Of a DNA stretch of 64,000 bases, positions 41,936-52,605 are shown one piece after another (the stretch's first letter is position 1; each line of letters opens with the position of its first letter). The notes under the pieces were generated by a model, which was not told the DNA's origin, searched no databases, and saw only the letters and a list, made by a program, of their open reading frames with translations. The translations under genes and the position numbers were made by a program. This DNA is from Janibacter sp. HTCC2649 (GTDB lineage: Bacteria; Actinomycetota; Actinomycetes; Actinomycetales; Dermatophilaceae): the NCBI RefSeq assembly GCF_000152705.1, contig NZ_CH672413.1, forward strand, positions 3,627,046 to 3,691,045, given 5' to 3'.

Positions 41936-43101
41936 GGTGCTCCTTGGATGAGTTGCGCGACATCGTCGGCCTGGTCGGCCGCGGCGGTGAGCCTGAGTCG
42001 CGCGTCGGGGTCCTCGAGGTAACGAGGGGTCAGTCGGGGAGGGTTGAGCACGCCTCGCTCGTCGAGATCGCGAATGAGAGGCAGGTCCTCGAGTGAGAAC
42101 TTGCCGAGCCACAGCAGGTCGAGCTCGCCGCCACCGCGGAGGTGGACGAGCAGCTCGACGAGGCCGCGGAGGTAGATGGCGTCCTTGCTGAGGCCGCCCG
42201 AGCGATACGCGCGCATGGTCGTCGTGAACGCGCTGTTCTCGGGGAACCCGTCGTCGACGAGGGCACGCCACGCGTCCACGAAGTCGGCCCCGTCGTGCAA
42301 GCGGTGCACGGTGAGGACGCGCGCCGCGAGCTGGCGCAGGCGGAACGCCGTGAGCTGGCCGCAGCCGATCTCGGCGAGCACCGCCAGCCCCTCCTGCGTC
42401 TCGTCGTAGCCGGCCAGCCCGGAACCGAGTACGCGCACCGGTTGGGCTGCGCCGTTGACCTGGGTGACGAGGTGGGTGCCGACCTCGTGCTGGATGAGGG
42501 CGTTGGCCCGCGCCCGCTGAACCACGGCGTCGGGGTCGATGAGCAGCGTGTTGCCGCTGACCATGACGCCGTTGACGTCCTCTCGGACCTCGGCGTGGAT
42601 GTCGATCTCGGGGTCGATCTCGCGGTAGTGCTCGATCTCGGCCTGCGCGAGCTCGAGGAACTCAGGGGCGGACAGGCTGTCACCGGCTCCCTCGGTGCTG
42701 TGCACCCGCGCCAGGATGTTCTCGGCCTGCGCCTGGAGCTCCGGGGAGGCCGCACCGTAGAGCTGGATGCTCAGGGCGCTGAAGTCGTCGGTGTCCCGGG
42801 CCTTGAGCATCTCGATCTGGAGCGCCAGCTCGCGCTGCTTGGCGCGCAGCAGGTGGCCCAGAGTGGCGTCCTCGACGGTGGAGACATCGATGTTGTCGAG
42901 GGCTTTGGCCAGGACCTCCGGTGCCACCTCCAGCGGACGGTAGGTGAACTCCGGCTCACCGACGCGACCCTGCGCGAACTGTTCGCGGACGTCGTCGGCG
43001 TTCGTCGGGGTGACGTCGAGCAGGAACTGCATGCTCGCCGCCGTCTGCGCGAGCGTGTGGTCGATGGCGAGGTCGGCGACCGAGAGAGCGACGCCGCTCA
43101 T
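41932..43101 (-). CDS. QEGLA-motif (DUF1704) metallopeptidase-like protein
   Basis: 389 residues from ATG at 43101. The family hallmarks are the zinc motif HEVGTH (205-210) and QEGLA (236-240), with LIDPDAVVQRARANALIQ ahead and FRLRQLAARVLTVHRLHDGADF after. Such proteins have been named flavohaemoglobin expression-modulating, but the fold is that of a zinc peptidase related to tubulin-tyrosine carboxypeptidases of the MATCAP type. It probably removes or transfers a terminal residue from a small peptide. Overlaps its neighbours on both sides by four bases. Confidence 0.85.
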   Translation of the reverse strand: MSGVALSVADLAIDHTLAQTAASMQFLLDVTPTNADDVREQFAQGRVGEPEFTYRPLEVAPEVLAKALDNIDVSTVEDATLGHLLRAKQRELALQIEMLKARDTDDFSALSIQLYGAASPELQAQAENILARVHSTEGAGDSLSAPEFLELAQAEIEHYREIDPEIDIHAEVREDVNGVMVSGNTLLIDPDAVVQRARANALIQHEVGTHLVTQVNGAAQPVRVLGSGLAGYDETQEGLAVLAEIGCGQLTAFRLRQLAARVLTVHRLHDGADFVDAWRALVDDGFPENSAFTTTMRAYRSGGLSKDAIYLRGLVELLVHLRGGGELDLLWLGKFSLEDLPLIRDLDERGVLNPPRLTPRYLEDPDARLRLTAAADQADDVAQLIQGAP

Positions 43102-43904
43102 CGAGGGCGTCCCGGCGAGCCGAGGCTGCGCAGCACCGGCTCCACGGTCTCGCCGAGCGCCTGGGCGAGGACGGCGATCCGCGCAGCGTCCGGCTCTCCG
43201 GTCCACTCGTCCATGTAGGTCTTCTTGAACTCCAGGGCGAGGGCGACGCCGTGGTCCGGGTAGCGATCGTGCACCCAGGCGCAGAGGTGGGCGCCCTTGA
43301 AGCGGACATTCTCGCGGACGTCGATCTCACCACCGGCGGTGTCGGTGCCGGCGAGAGTCGACATGAACGTGTCGACGACGTGGCCCCACCGGTTGCGGTC
43401 CAGTGACCCGGTGCCGACGTTGACCTCGGGGTTGTCCTCGCTGGGTCCCTCGGGCTCGTCGGCACCGTCGCGGCGGTGATTGTAGGAGTGCACGTCGTAC
43501 AGGACGAACGGCCCGCGCGCGGCGACCTCGTCGAGCCGAGCACCCAGCTCGGCATAGAACGCGTCGTGGACGGCGAGGGAGCCCTCGGTCACGTCGTCGG
43601 GCAGGGGCGTCTCGTCCCAGACCTCCAGGCCCCAGCAGTCCTCGGGTCGTCGGTAGACGGCCTCGTCGCGCTCGCGGTTGAGGTCGACCTCGAAGCGTGA
43701 GCGGTGGACGACCACACGGGCCGGGCACGCGGCCCCGATGAGGTCGGTGAAAGGGTCCTCCTCGCGCAGCCGAGTGGACTCGTCGAGCACCATGTGCCGG
43801 GCGGTCTCGGCCCGCAGGTCGTGACCGGTGTGGATGGCCGTGGTGACGAGCTGTCCGGTCCATTCTCCGTCGAAGGTGAAGGCATCTCTGCTGGTGGGAG
43901 GCAT
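43098..43904 (-). CDS. N-formylglutamate amidohydrolase homologue
   Basis: 268 residues. Conserved FGase segments are TAIHTGHDLR, HRSRFEVDLNRERDEAVYRRPEDCWGL, FVLYDVHSYNHRRDGADEPEG, and GAHLCAWVHDRYPDHGVALALEFKKTYMDEWTGEPD. Classical members act in histidine degradation, but no hut genes are here; homologues linked to ATP-grasp and QEGLA genes form a separate group. First gene of the three-gene operon, with a TAGACA -10 six bases before its ATG. Confidence 0.83.
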   Translation of the reverse strand: MPPTSRDAFTFDGEWTGQLVTTAIHTGHDLRAETARHMVLDESTRLREEDPFTDLIGAACPARVVVHRSRFEVDLNRERDEAVYRRPEDCWGLEVWDETPLPDDVTEGSLAVHDAFYAELGARLDEVAARGPFVLYDVHSYNHRRDGADEPEGPSEDNPEVNVGTGSLDRNRWGHVVDTFMSTLAGTDTAGGEIDVRENVRFKGAHLCAWVHDRYPDHGVALALEFKKTYMDEWTGEPDAARIAVLAQALGETVEPVLRSLGSPGRPR

Positions 43905-43910
43905 ATTCCA

Positions 43911-43916
43911 TGTCTA
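43911..43916 (-). promoter_or_regulatory. Leaderless -10 of the FGase-QEGLA-ATP-grasp operon
   Basis: TAGACA on the reverse strand, six bases before the ATG at 43904. Confidence 0.45.
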
Positions 43917-43948
43917 CCCGACACCGGGACGCCTCGGTGTCGGGAGTG

Positions 43949-44434
43949 TCATTGGATGTCGTGGTCGGAGTCCGCGCCCTCGCTGTCGCCGGGGTTCTCG
44001 TGGGTGAAGAACGAGAAGCCGCCGTCGGTCTCGAGGACGCAGAGCTCGATGTCACTCAGCCGACGGATGCCCTTCTCGCGGGACGCCTCCTGGATGTCCT
44101 CGATCGTGATCCGCTCCGAGGCGAGCACGTCGAGCACCGGCTCGCCGTCCCGCACGACGACTCGTGCACGCCCGTTGATGAGCGGGCGCAGGCGGGGGAA
44201 GTGGAAGTCGGCCCAGCCCAGGAGAAAGCTGGCGAGCGTAAAGGTCGCGACGGCCAGTGCGGCCGCGGTGAGCGAGTAGTCCTCCTGGACGACGCCTTGG
44301 CTCACGAGGTCCCCCAGGGTCACGAGGAGGATCATGTCGAACGCCGAGAGCTGGGCGATCTCGCGCTTCCCGCTGACCCGGATGACGACCCACAGCAGCA
44401 CGAAGATCACGACCGCGCGCAGGACGGTGTCCAT
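43949..44434 (-). CDS. DUF421 (YetF-like) membrane protein
   Basis: 161 residues from an ATG that overlaps the preceding stop (TGATG). Three N-terminal membrane helices (MDTVLRAVVIFVLLWVVIRVSG, SAFDMILLVTLGDLVSQGV, LTAAALAVATFTLASFLLGWADF) precede a YetF/DUF421 cytoplasmic domain (LINGRARVVVRDGEPVLDVLASERITIEDIQEASREKGI). Family function is not well defined; some members affect spore or membrane physiology. The tail is acidic (SEGADSDHDIQ). Confidence 0.87.
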   Translation of the reverse strand: MDTVLRAVVIFVLLWVVIRVSGKREIAQLSAFDMILLVTLGDLVSQGVVQEDYSLTAAALAVATFTLASFLLGWADFHFPRLRPLINGRARVVVRDGEPVLDVLASERITIEDIQEASREKGIRRLSDIELCVLETDGGFSFFTHENPGDSEGADSDHDIQ

Positions 44435-44955
44435 CAGGGCAGCACCCACGTCGTGAACGCGACCGACACGGCCGGCTCGTCATCCTTGAGCACGGCGATG
44501 CGACAGGCTTCCCGCCCGCCGAGCTGGCCGGGCGCCGTGCGCGCATCGAGGCTCACGTCGAGCACCGAGCCGGAGGGTGGGTCGAACTCGTAGAGGACCA
44601 GACCCGGCGAGGCCGTCTCGGCCGAGGGGTTCGGGTACCAGTTCTGGAAGTCGAAGTGGTCGAACAGTCCCTCGCACACCGAGACCTGCACCGGCCCGGC
44701 GAACCCGTCAGCACTTTCGATGCGCACGTGCATCGGGGCAGGCTGCCCGGCACGGGTGATGGAAGCATGCTCGACCGTGAGGTCGTAGCCGCCGCCCGAG
44801 GCCTCGACGGTGCTCGTGCGCGGACCCAACAGGCCGAACGCCCCTGCGAGTACGAGAGCCGCCACCCCGGCCATTCCCGCGCCCTTCGCCAACCGCCCGG
44901 ACGTGCCCCGAGGCGTGGCTGACACCCGCGCTGTGGTCGAGTCAGCAGAACTCAC
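44434..44955 (-). CDS. Membrane-anchored extracellular protein of unknown function
   Basis: 173 residues from a GTG at 44955. After a basic N-terminus there is one hydrophobic helix (GAGMAGVAALVLAGAFGLLGP, about residues 25-45), then a beta-rich outer domain with an Ig-like look (YDLTVEHASITRAGQPAPMHVRIESADGFAGPVQVSVC) and two cysteines that could form a disulfide. No family recognised. It overlaps the DUF421 gene by one base and is expressed from a leaderless promoter. Confidence 0.72.
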   Translation of the reverse strand: MSSADSTTARVSATPRGTSGRLAKGAGMAGVAALVLAGAFGLLGPRTSTVEASGGGYDLTVEHASITRAGQPAPMHVRIESADGFAGPVQVSVCEGLFDHFDFQNWYPNPSAETASPGLVLYEFDPPSGSVLDVSLDARTAPGQLGGREACRIAVLKDDEPAVSVAFTTWVLP

Positions 44956-44961
44956 GTTCCG

Positions 44962-44967
44962 ACCCTA
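44962..44967 (-). promoter_or_regulatory. Leaderless -10 of the membrane-anchored protein gene
   Basis: TAGGGT on the reverse strand, six bases before the GTG at 44955. Confidence 0.45.
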
Positions 44968-45021
44968 CGGCGTGATCGCCGCGCGAGACATCGAATGCGC
45001 GTGCGGGCAGCGGAACGCAAG

Positions 45022-45061
45022 CACGCGGCATACGCCGAAAATATCCGGTGTATGCCGCGTG
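45022..45061. repeat. Palindromic intergenic element, copy 2 (paired CGGCATAC/GTATGCCG)
   Basis: CACGCGGCATAC (45022-45033) and GTATGCCGCGTG (45050-45061) repeat the same perfect 12-bp arms as the element at 40824-40864; the inner stem extends through GCCG/CCGGT here. An outer CGCAA/TTGCG pair flanks it. It lies 43 bp beyond the mdh stop and probably terminates that transcript. Confidence 0.85.
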
Positions 45062-45103
45062 GTCGCGTTGCGCTCTGGCCTTCGGCGTCAAGGCCGGATC
45101 AGG

Positions 45104-46105
45104 CTAGATCAATCCCAGGCCCTTGACGGCGTCGCGCTCCTCGGCGAGCTCGGCCACGGAGGCGTCGATCCTGCCGCGGGAGAACTCGTCGATGGTCAGG
45201 CCCTGGACGATGCTCCACTGGCCGTCCTTGACGGTGACGGGGAAGGAGCTGATGAGCCCCTCCTGCACGCCGTAGGAGCCGTCGGAGCGCACGGCCATCG
45301 AGACCCAGTCGCCTTCGGCGGTGCCCTCGACCCAGGTGCGGGCGTGGTCGATGGTGGCCGAGGCGGCGGACGCGGCGGAGGATGCGCCGCGGGCCTCGAT
45401 GATCGCCGCGCCGCGCTTGGCGACGGTCGGGATGAAGGTGTCCGCGAGCCACGAGTCACCGTCTGTGTCGTTCCGCACAAGCTGTGCGGCGTTCTTGCCG
45501 GAGACCTCGGCGTGGAAGAGGTCGGGGTACTGCGTCGCGGAGTGGTTGCCCCAGATCGTCATCTTCTTGATCTCGGTGACCGGGACGCCGAGCTTGGCCG
45601 CGAGCTGGCTGATCGCGCGGTTGTGGTCGAGGCGGGTCAGCGCCGAGAACTGCGACGTGGGGATGTCGGGCGCGTTGCTCATCGCGATGAGGGCGTTGGT
45701 GTTGGCCGGGTTGCCCGTGACGGTGATGTGCACGTCGTCGGCGGCAACCTTGTTGAGGGCCTTGCCCTGGGGGGCGAAGATGCCACCGTTGGCCGAGAGG
45801 AGGTCACCGCGCTCCATGCCGGGGCCGCGGGGACGGGCGCCGACGAGGAGGGCGTGGTTGACGCCGTCGAAGACGGTCTCGGCGTCGTCGCCGATCTGGA
45901 CACCCGCGAGCGTCGGGAAGGCGCAGTCGTCGAGCTCCATGACGACACCCTCGAGTGCCTTGAGGGCCGGGGTGATCTCGAGCAGTCGCAGCTCGACGGG
46001 GACGTCGGGGCCGAGGAGGGCACCGGAGGCGATGCGGAACAGCAGGCTGTAGCCGATCTGGCCGGCGGCGCCGGTCACGGCCACCTTGACGGGGGTCTGG
46101 CTCAC
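45104..46105 (-). CDS. mdh: Malate dehydrogenase (NAD-dependent)
   Basis: 333 residues from a GTG at 46105 ([10 protein letters not shown]) with AGAGG upstream. The N-terminal Rossmann motif is [19 protein letters not shown], followed by [20 protein letters not shown] and the catalytic region [15 protein letters not shown]...[21 protein letters not shown] with the active histidine in GNHS. This is the MDH type 2 form usual in actinobacteria. It oxidises malate in the TCA cycle. A -10 TAGCGT (46147-46152, reverse strand) would give a leader of about 40 nt. Confidence 0.97.
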   Translation of the reverse strand: MSQTPVKVAVTGAAGQIGYSLLFRIASGALLGPDVPVELRLLEITPALKALEGVVMELDDCAFPTLAGVQIGDDAETVFDGVNHALLVGARPRGPGMERGDLLSANGGIFAPQGKALNKVAADDVHITVTGNPANTNALIAMSNAPDIPTSQFSALTRLDHNRAISQLAAKLGVPVTEIKKMTIWGNHSATQYPDLFHAEVSGKNAAQLVRNDTDGDSWLADTFIPTVAKRGAAIIEARGASSAASAASATIDHARTWVEGTAEGDWVSMAVRSDGSYGVQEGLISSFPVTVKDGQWSIVQGLTIDEFSRGRIDASVAELAEERDAVKGLGLI

Positions 46106-46146
46106 GATGGGTACCTCTTCGTACGGGGCAGATGTGGTCGCTGACG

Positions 46147-46152
46147 ACGCTA
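46147..46152 (-). promoter_or_regulatory. -10 element of mdh
   Basis: TAGCGT on the reverse strand about 41 bases before the GTG; unlike most promoters here it leaves a leader containing an AGAGG ribosome binding site. Confidence 0.4.
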
Positions 46153-46188
46153 TCAGCGCCCACACAGGCTGGGGACAGAGCCCGGCCC

Positions 46189-46194
46189 TAGGGT
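46189..46194 (+). promoter_or_regulatory. Leaderless -10 of galE
   Basis: TAGGGT ends six bases before the galE ATG at 46201. Confidence 0.5.
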
Positions 46195-46200
46195 GGAGCC

Positions 46201-47214
46201 ATGCGTGTTCTCGTCTCAGGTGGTGCCGGCTACATCGGTTCGCACACTGTCGTCCAGCTCGTCGCCGCCGGTCACGACGTCGTCGTCGTCGACTCCTTCG
46301 CCAACGCGAAGCCCTCGGTCGTGGGGCGGATCGAGGCCCTCACCGGCGAGTCGCTCGACGTGCGGTCGTTCGACCTCACCGACCGCGACAAGACCGAGGC
46401 AACCTTCGTCGAGACCCAGATCGACGCGGTCATCCACTTCGCCGGCTTCAAAGCCGTGGGGCGCAGCGTCGCGGAGCCGCTCAGCTACTACGAGAACAAC
46501 CTCGACACGACGCTCTCGTTGCTGCGCGCCATGGACCGTCACGGTGTGCGCAAGCTCGTCTTCTCGAGCTCGGCCACGGTCTACGGCGCCGACGCGACCG
46601 TGCCGATGCAGGAGGACGCACCGACGTCCGCCACGAACCCCTATGGCTGGACCAAGGTCATGAACGAGCAGGTCCTGCGCGACATGGCCGTGGCCGACCC
46701 GACGTGGCGGATCGCGTTGCTGCGCTACTTCAACCCGGTGGGTGCCCACCCGAGCGGCACCATCGGTGAGGACCCGAGCGACTACCCCAACAACCTCATG
46801 CCCTTCCTCGCCCAGGTGGCGGTCGGTCGGCGCGAGAAGCTCTCGATCTTCGGCGGCGACTACCCGACGCCCGACGGCACCGGCGTGCGCGACTACATCC
46901 ACGTCGAGGACCTCGCCGCGGGCCACGTGGCCGCGCTGCACCGCCTCGCCGCCACCGACACCGCGGTCAACACCTGGAACCTCGGCACCGGACGCGGCAC
47001 GTCCGTCCTCGAGATGTTCCACGCGTTCGAACGGGCCGTGGGTCACGACCTGCCCCACGAGATCGTCGACCGACGCCCGGGCGACATCGCCGAGTCCTAC
47101 GCCGACCCCACGAAGGCCGAGGCCGACCTGGGCTGGAAGGCCACCCGCACCGTCGACGACATGTGCGTCGACACGTGGCGGTGGCAGAGCGAGAACCCGA
47201 ACGGCTACCCGTGA
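46201..47214 (+). CDS. galE: UDP-glucose 4-epimerase
   Basis: 337 residues. Extended-SDR motifs: [53 protein letters not shown], the serine region SSSATVYG and the catalytic [30 protein letters not shown] and [14 protein letters not shown] are typical of GalE. It makes UDP-galactose for the glycan locus and allows galactose released by the 1-8 kb enzymes to enter metabolism. Its stop overlaps the acetyltransferase gene (GTGA). Confidence 0.97.
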   Translation: MRVLVSGGAGYIGSHTVVQLVAAGHDVVVVDSFANAKPSVVGRIEALTGESLDVRSFDLTDRDKTEATFVETQIDAVIHFAGFKAVGRSVAEPLSYYENNLDTTLSLLRAMDRHGVRKLVFSSSATVYGADATVPMQEDAPTSATNPYGWTKVMNEQVLRDMAVADPTWRIALLRYFNPVGAHPSGTIGEDPSDYPNNLMPFLAQVAVGRREKLSIFGGDYPTPDGTGVRDYIHVEDLAAGHVAALHRLAATDTAVNTWNLGTGRGTSVLEMFHAFERAVGHDLPHEIVDRRPGDIAESYADPTKAEADLGWKATRTVDDMCVDTWRWQSENPNGYP

Positions 47215-47663
47215 CGGGTGTGCGCGTTCGTACCGCGACCCGTGAGGACGTGGCGGCGATCGTGGCGCTCCTCGTCGACGACCCGCTCGGGGCGACGCGG
47301 GAGACCGAAGGTGAGCAGGCGGCATACCTTCGCGCATTTGACCTGATCGACGCCGACCCGGCGCACGAGCTCGTCGTCCTCGACGACGACGGTGAGGTCA
47401 TCGGCACGCTTCAGCTGACGATCTTGCCGGGACTCTCGCGCGGAGGTGCCCTGCGAGCCCAGATCGAGGCCGTGCGCATCGCGTCGAGCCGGCGCGGTCA
47501 GGGGCTCGGCGAGGGGCTGTTCCGTTGGGCCATCGACGAGTCACGCCGCCGAGGTGCGGTGATCGTGCAGCTCACGACCGACGCGAGCCGTGAGGGTGCG
47601 CACCGCTTCTATGAGCGGCTCGGCTTCGTCGCGTCGCACGTGGGGATGAAGCTGCCGCTCTGA
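47211..47663 (+). CDS. GNAT-family N-acetyltransferase
   Basis: 150 residues from a GTG overlapping the galE stop. The GNAT core is clear: VRTATREDVAAIVALLVDD, LVVLDDDGEVIGTLQLTILPGLS, the acetyl-CoA loop IASSRRGQGLGEGLFRWAIDES and REGAHRFYERLGFVASHVGMKLPL. Substrate unknown. Confidence 0.9.
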   Translation: MTGVRVRTATREDVAAIVALLVDDPLGATRETEGEQAAYLRAFDLIDADPAHELVVLDDDGEVIGTLQLTILPGLSRGGALRAQIEAVRIASSRRGQGLGEGLFRWAIDESRRRGAVIVQLTTDASREGAHRFYERLGFVASHVGMKLPL

Positions 47664-47689
47664 CCCGGTCGGATCGTCGGACGGTCCGT

Positions 47690-48100
47690 TCAGGTGGTGC
47701 GGCGCAGTCGCACGACCGGGATGATCCGGTCGGTGTTCTCCTGGTAGCCGCCGAATCCGGGTGCCTTCTCGACCAGGCGCGGCCAGAGGGCGTCGCGCTC
47801 GTCGCGCGGGAGCACCTCGGCCTCGACCGGGAACGTCTGCGTGCCGACCTCGACGTCGAAGCGTGGGTTGGCGCGCACGTTGTGGAACCAGTCCGGGTTG
47901 TCGGGGGCGCCAGCCTTGGACGCGACGATGATCATCGAGCCGTCGTCCTGGGGGAAGTACATGAGGGGTGTGACCCGCTCCGTGCCGGTCTTGGCACCGA
48001 GATGGTGGATGAGGATCATCGGCGCACCCTCGAAGGGGCCACCGACCTTGCCTCCGTTGGCCCTGAACTCCTCGATGACGCCCGCGTTCCAGTCGCTCAT
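47690..48100 (-). CDS. F420-dependent (Ddn-type) nitroreductase-family protein
   Basis: 136 residues from ATG at 48100. The sequence NAGVIEEFRANGGKVGGPFEGAPMILIHHLGAKTGTERVTPLMYFPQDDGSMIIVASKAGAPDNPDWFHNVRANPRFDVEVGTQ is diagnostic of deazaflavin-dependent oxidoreductases. These use reduced F420 to reduce quinones or unsaturated rings. Its presence implies F420 synthesis in the host. A TAGCGT -10 lies seven bases before the start. Confidence 0.92.
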   Translation of the reverse strand: MSDWNAGVIEEFRANGGKVGGPFEGAPMILIHHLGAKTGTERVTPLMYFPQDDGSMIIVASKAGAPDNPDWFHNVRANPRFDVEVGTQTFPVEAEVLPRDERDALWPRLVEKAPGFGGYQENTDRIIPVVRLRRTT

Positions 48101-48107
48101 GGACGTG

Positions 48108-48113
48108 ACGCTA
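48108..48113 (-). promoter_or_regulatory. Leaderless -10 of the F420-type reductase gene
   Basis: TAGCGT on the reverse strand, seven bases before the ATG at 48100. Confidence 0.5.
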
Positions 48114-48132
48114 CGCCCACCAGACCCCTTGA

Positions 48133-48196
48133 TCGTCTTCGTGCCCCGCACGGACAACTCGCTGGCGCTCGCTGTCAGTGAGGGGCACGAAGACGA
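48133..48196. terminator. Strong hairpin after the isocitrate dehydrogenase gene
   Basis: TCGTCTTCGTGCCCC (48133-48147) and GGGGCACGAAGACGA (48182-48196) form a perfect 15-bp stem, with inner CAC..ACA/TGT..GTG pairs. It starts four bases beyond the stop codon of the reverse-strand icd gene. Confidence 0.75.
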
Positions 48197-48200
48197 AGTC

Positions 48201-50423
<2,223 letters not shown>

Positions 50424-50467
50424 TCGAACCGCCAAACCGCGACGTATGCCGGTTGCGCGGCTTGCGC

Positions 50468-51301
50468 TCAGGCCTTGCGGGGTGCGTCGGGGTCGACGCC
50501 CTCGGGAACGAGCTCGTCCTCGACCCGGACCTGACCGGTGATGTCGCGGTCACGACGGTCGACACCGGTGATGAGGTGGAAGGTTGCGCCGGCGATGGCG
50601 GCACCGACCAGGGGCGCCAGCCAGAAGAGCCAGAGCTGTCCGGGTGCACCGTTGCCGTTGAAGAACGCGACCGCCGTCGAACGCGCCGGGTTGACCGACG
50701 TGTTGGAGATCGGGATGGAGATGAGGTGGATGAGCGTGAGGCAGAGGCCGATCGCGAGCGGTGCGAAACCGGTCGGGGCGCTCTCGCGGGTCACGCCGAG
50801 GATGACGTAGACGAAGAACATGGTGAGCAGGACCTCGGCGCACAGCACCGCCATGAGGGAGTAGCCACCGGGGGAGTGCTCGCCGTAGCCGTTGGCGGCG
50901 AGGTTGCCCGTCGCGTCAAAGACGTCGCGGCCGCTGGCGATGGCCCACAGGGCGCCACCAGCGGCGAGACCACCGAGGACCTGCGCGGCGACGTAGCCGG
51001 GCACGTCCTTCCACTCGAAGCGCTTGGCGATCGTGACACCCAGCGTCACGGCCGGGTTGAAGTGAGCACCGGAAACGTGCCCCACGGCATACGCCATCGT
51101 CACGACCGACAAGCCGAAGGCGAAGGCGACACCCAGGAACCCGATGCCCAGGTGCACGGGCGCGCCCGACCCCAGCGTCGGGGTGGACAGGAAGCCGGCC
51201 GCGAAGATCGCAGACCCGCACCCCCCGAAGACGAGCCAGAACGTGCCGACGAACTCCGCGAGGAGGCGCTTTGACATCTCAGGGGTCTGCATGACGCCCA
51301 T
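50468..51301 (-). CDS. aqpZ: Aquaporin (MIP family, AqpZ-like)
   Basis: 277 residues; starts at 51301 or, closer to the family norm, at the ATG at 51277 ([29 protein letters not shown]). Six membrane helices and both NPA boxes are present ([13 protein letters not shown] and [15 protein letters not shown]). The arginine after the second NPA and small residues around it fit a water-selective channel. The C-terminal extension is acidic ([20 protein letters not shown]). Confidence 0.93.
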   Translation of the reverse strand: MGVMQTPEMSKRLLAEFVGTFWLVFGGCGSAIFAAGFLSTPTLGSGAPVHLGIGFLGVAFAFGLSVVTMAYAVGHVSGAHFNPAVTLGVTIAKRFEWKDVPGYVAAQVLGGLAAGGALWAIASGRDVFDATGNLAANGYGEHSPGGYSLMAVLCAEVLLTMFFVYVILGVTRESAPTGFAPLAIGLCLTLIHLISIPISNTSVNPARSTAVAFFNGNGAPGQLWLFWLAPLVGAAIAGATFHLITGVDRRDRDITGQVRVEDELVPEGVDPDAPRKA

Positions 51302-51349
51302 TGTGGCCCACGGGTGGGGCGTGGTGGGTGATGCGACACAGCCGACCGG

Positions 51350-51355
51350 TAGCGT
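51350..51355 (+). promoter_or_regulatory. Leaderless -10 of the UDP-sugar dehydrogenase gene
   Basis: TAGCGT followed by seven bases and the GTG at 51363. Confidence 0.5.
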
Positions 51356-51362
51356 GACCGCC

Positions 51363-52529
51363 GTGAAGATCTCCGTGGTGGGTCTGGGCTATGTCGGTCT
51401 GTCCAACGCCGTCGTCCTCGCGCAACGACACGACGTCGTGGCCGTGGATCTCAACGCCGAACGCGTTGACCAGGTCAACCGGCGCGAGTCACCGCTGGTC
51501 GACCCCGAGCTCGAGGACTACCTCGCCCACCACGACCTGTCGCTGACGGCCACCACCTCGGCTGCGGATGCCCTGCCCGGCTCCGACTTCGTCATCGTCG
51601 CGACGCCGACCGACTACGACCCGGTGCGGGACTTCTTCAACACGTCGTCGGTCGAGTCGGTCATCGCCTCGGCTGCTGAGCTGGTGCCGTCGGCCACGGT
51701 CGTCGTGAAGTCGACGGTGCCCGTGGGCTTCACCGAGCGGATGCGGACGGCCCACCCGGGTCTCGACGTCGTCTTCTCCCCGGAGTTCCTGCGCGAAGGT
51801 CGCGCCCTGCACGACAACCTGCACCCGAGCCGGGTCGTCGTCGGTGGTCACAGTGACGGTGCGCGCCGCTTCGGTGAGCTGCTCGTCGAAGGTGCCCTGG
51901 ACTCTGATGTGCCTCTCCTGCACACCAATCCGACCGAGGCGGAGGCGATCAAGCTCTTCGCCAACACGTACCTCGCGATGCGTGTCGCCTACTTCAACGA
52001 ACTTGACACGTATGCCGTGTCGCACGGTCTCGACACCCGCTCGATCATCGACGGGGTCGGGTTGGACCCGCGGATCGGCTCGCACTACAACAACCCGTCG
52101 TTCGGCTACGGGGGCTACTGCCTGCCCAAGGACACCAAGCAGCTGCTCGCCAACTACAGCGACGTGCCCCAGAACCTCATCCGCGCGATCGTCGACTCCA
52201 ACACGACGCGCAAGGACTTCATCGCGACCGACATCCTGCGCCGCAAGCCCCAGGTCGTGGGCATGTATCGGCTGATCATGAAGGCCGGCTCCGACAACTT
52301 CAGGGTGTCGAGCATCCAGGGGATCATGAAGCGGATCAAGGCCAAGGGGATCGAGGTCGTGCTCTACGAGCCGGCGCTCGAGGAGGACCGGTTCTACAAC
52401 TCCGAGGTGATCCGCGACCTGGACGAGTTCAAGCGCCGCTCGGACGTCATCGTCGCCAACCGGGTGAGCGACTCACTCGCCGATGTGCCGGACAAGGTCT
52501 ACACCCGCGACCTCTTCGGTCGGGACTGA
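51363..52529 (+). CDS. ugd: UDP-glucose/nucleotide-sugar 6-dehydrogenase
   Basis: 388 residues from a GTG at 51363, the same length as E. coli Ugd. It has the NAD motif [21 protein letters not shown], the substrate region [11 protein letters not shown]...[25 protein letters not shown], and the catalytic cysteine in [15 protein letters not shown] (Cys253). It oxidises UDP-glucose or UDP-GlcNAc-type sugars to uronic acids for polysaccharide synthesis. It marks the left edge of the glycan locus and points toward it. Confidence 0.95.
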   Translation: MKISVVGLGYVGLSNAVVLAQRHDVVAVDLNAERVDQVNRRESPLVDPELEDYLAHHDLSLTATTSAADALPGSDFVIVATPTDYDPVRDFFNTSSVESVIASAAELVPSATVVVKSTVPVGFTERMRTAHPGLDVVFSPEFLREGRALHDNLHPSRVVVGGHSDGARRFGELLVEGALDSDVPLLHTNPTEAEAIKLFANTYLAMRVAYFNELDTYAVSHGLDTRSIIDGVGLDPRIGSHYNNPSFGYGGYCLPKDTKQLLANYSDVPQNLIRAIVDSNTTRKDFIATDILRRKPQVVGMYRLIMKAGSDNFRVSSIQGIMKRIKAKGIEVVLYEPALEEDRFYNSEVIRDLDEFKRRSDVIVANRVSDSLADVPDKVYTRDLFGRD

Positions 52530-52605
52530 ACCCCGACAAGGCCGGGATCGAGGCAACACGTTCGATCCTAGAGGGCTCTGTCTCGCGGGGGGAACGGATT
52601 GGGGT

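Noticed and set aside
43098-43904. Histidine utilisation enzyme HutG
   Set aside because: No other hut genes nearby and the stable linkage is with the ATP-grasp and QEGLA genes.
40824-45061. CRISPR-like repeat pair
   Set aside because: Two palindromes 4.2 kb apart with genes between them are not an array; no cas genes are present.
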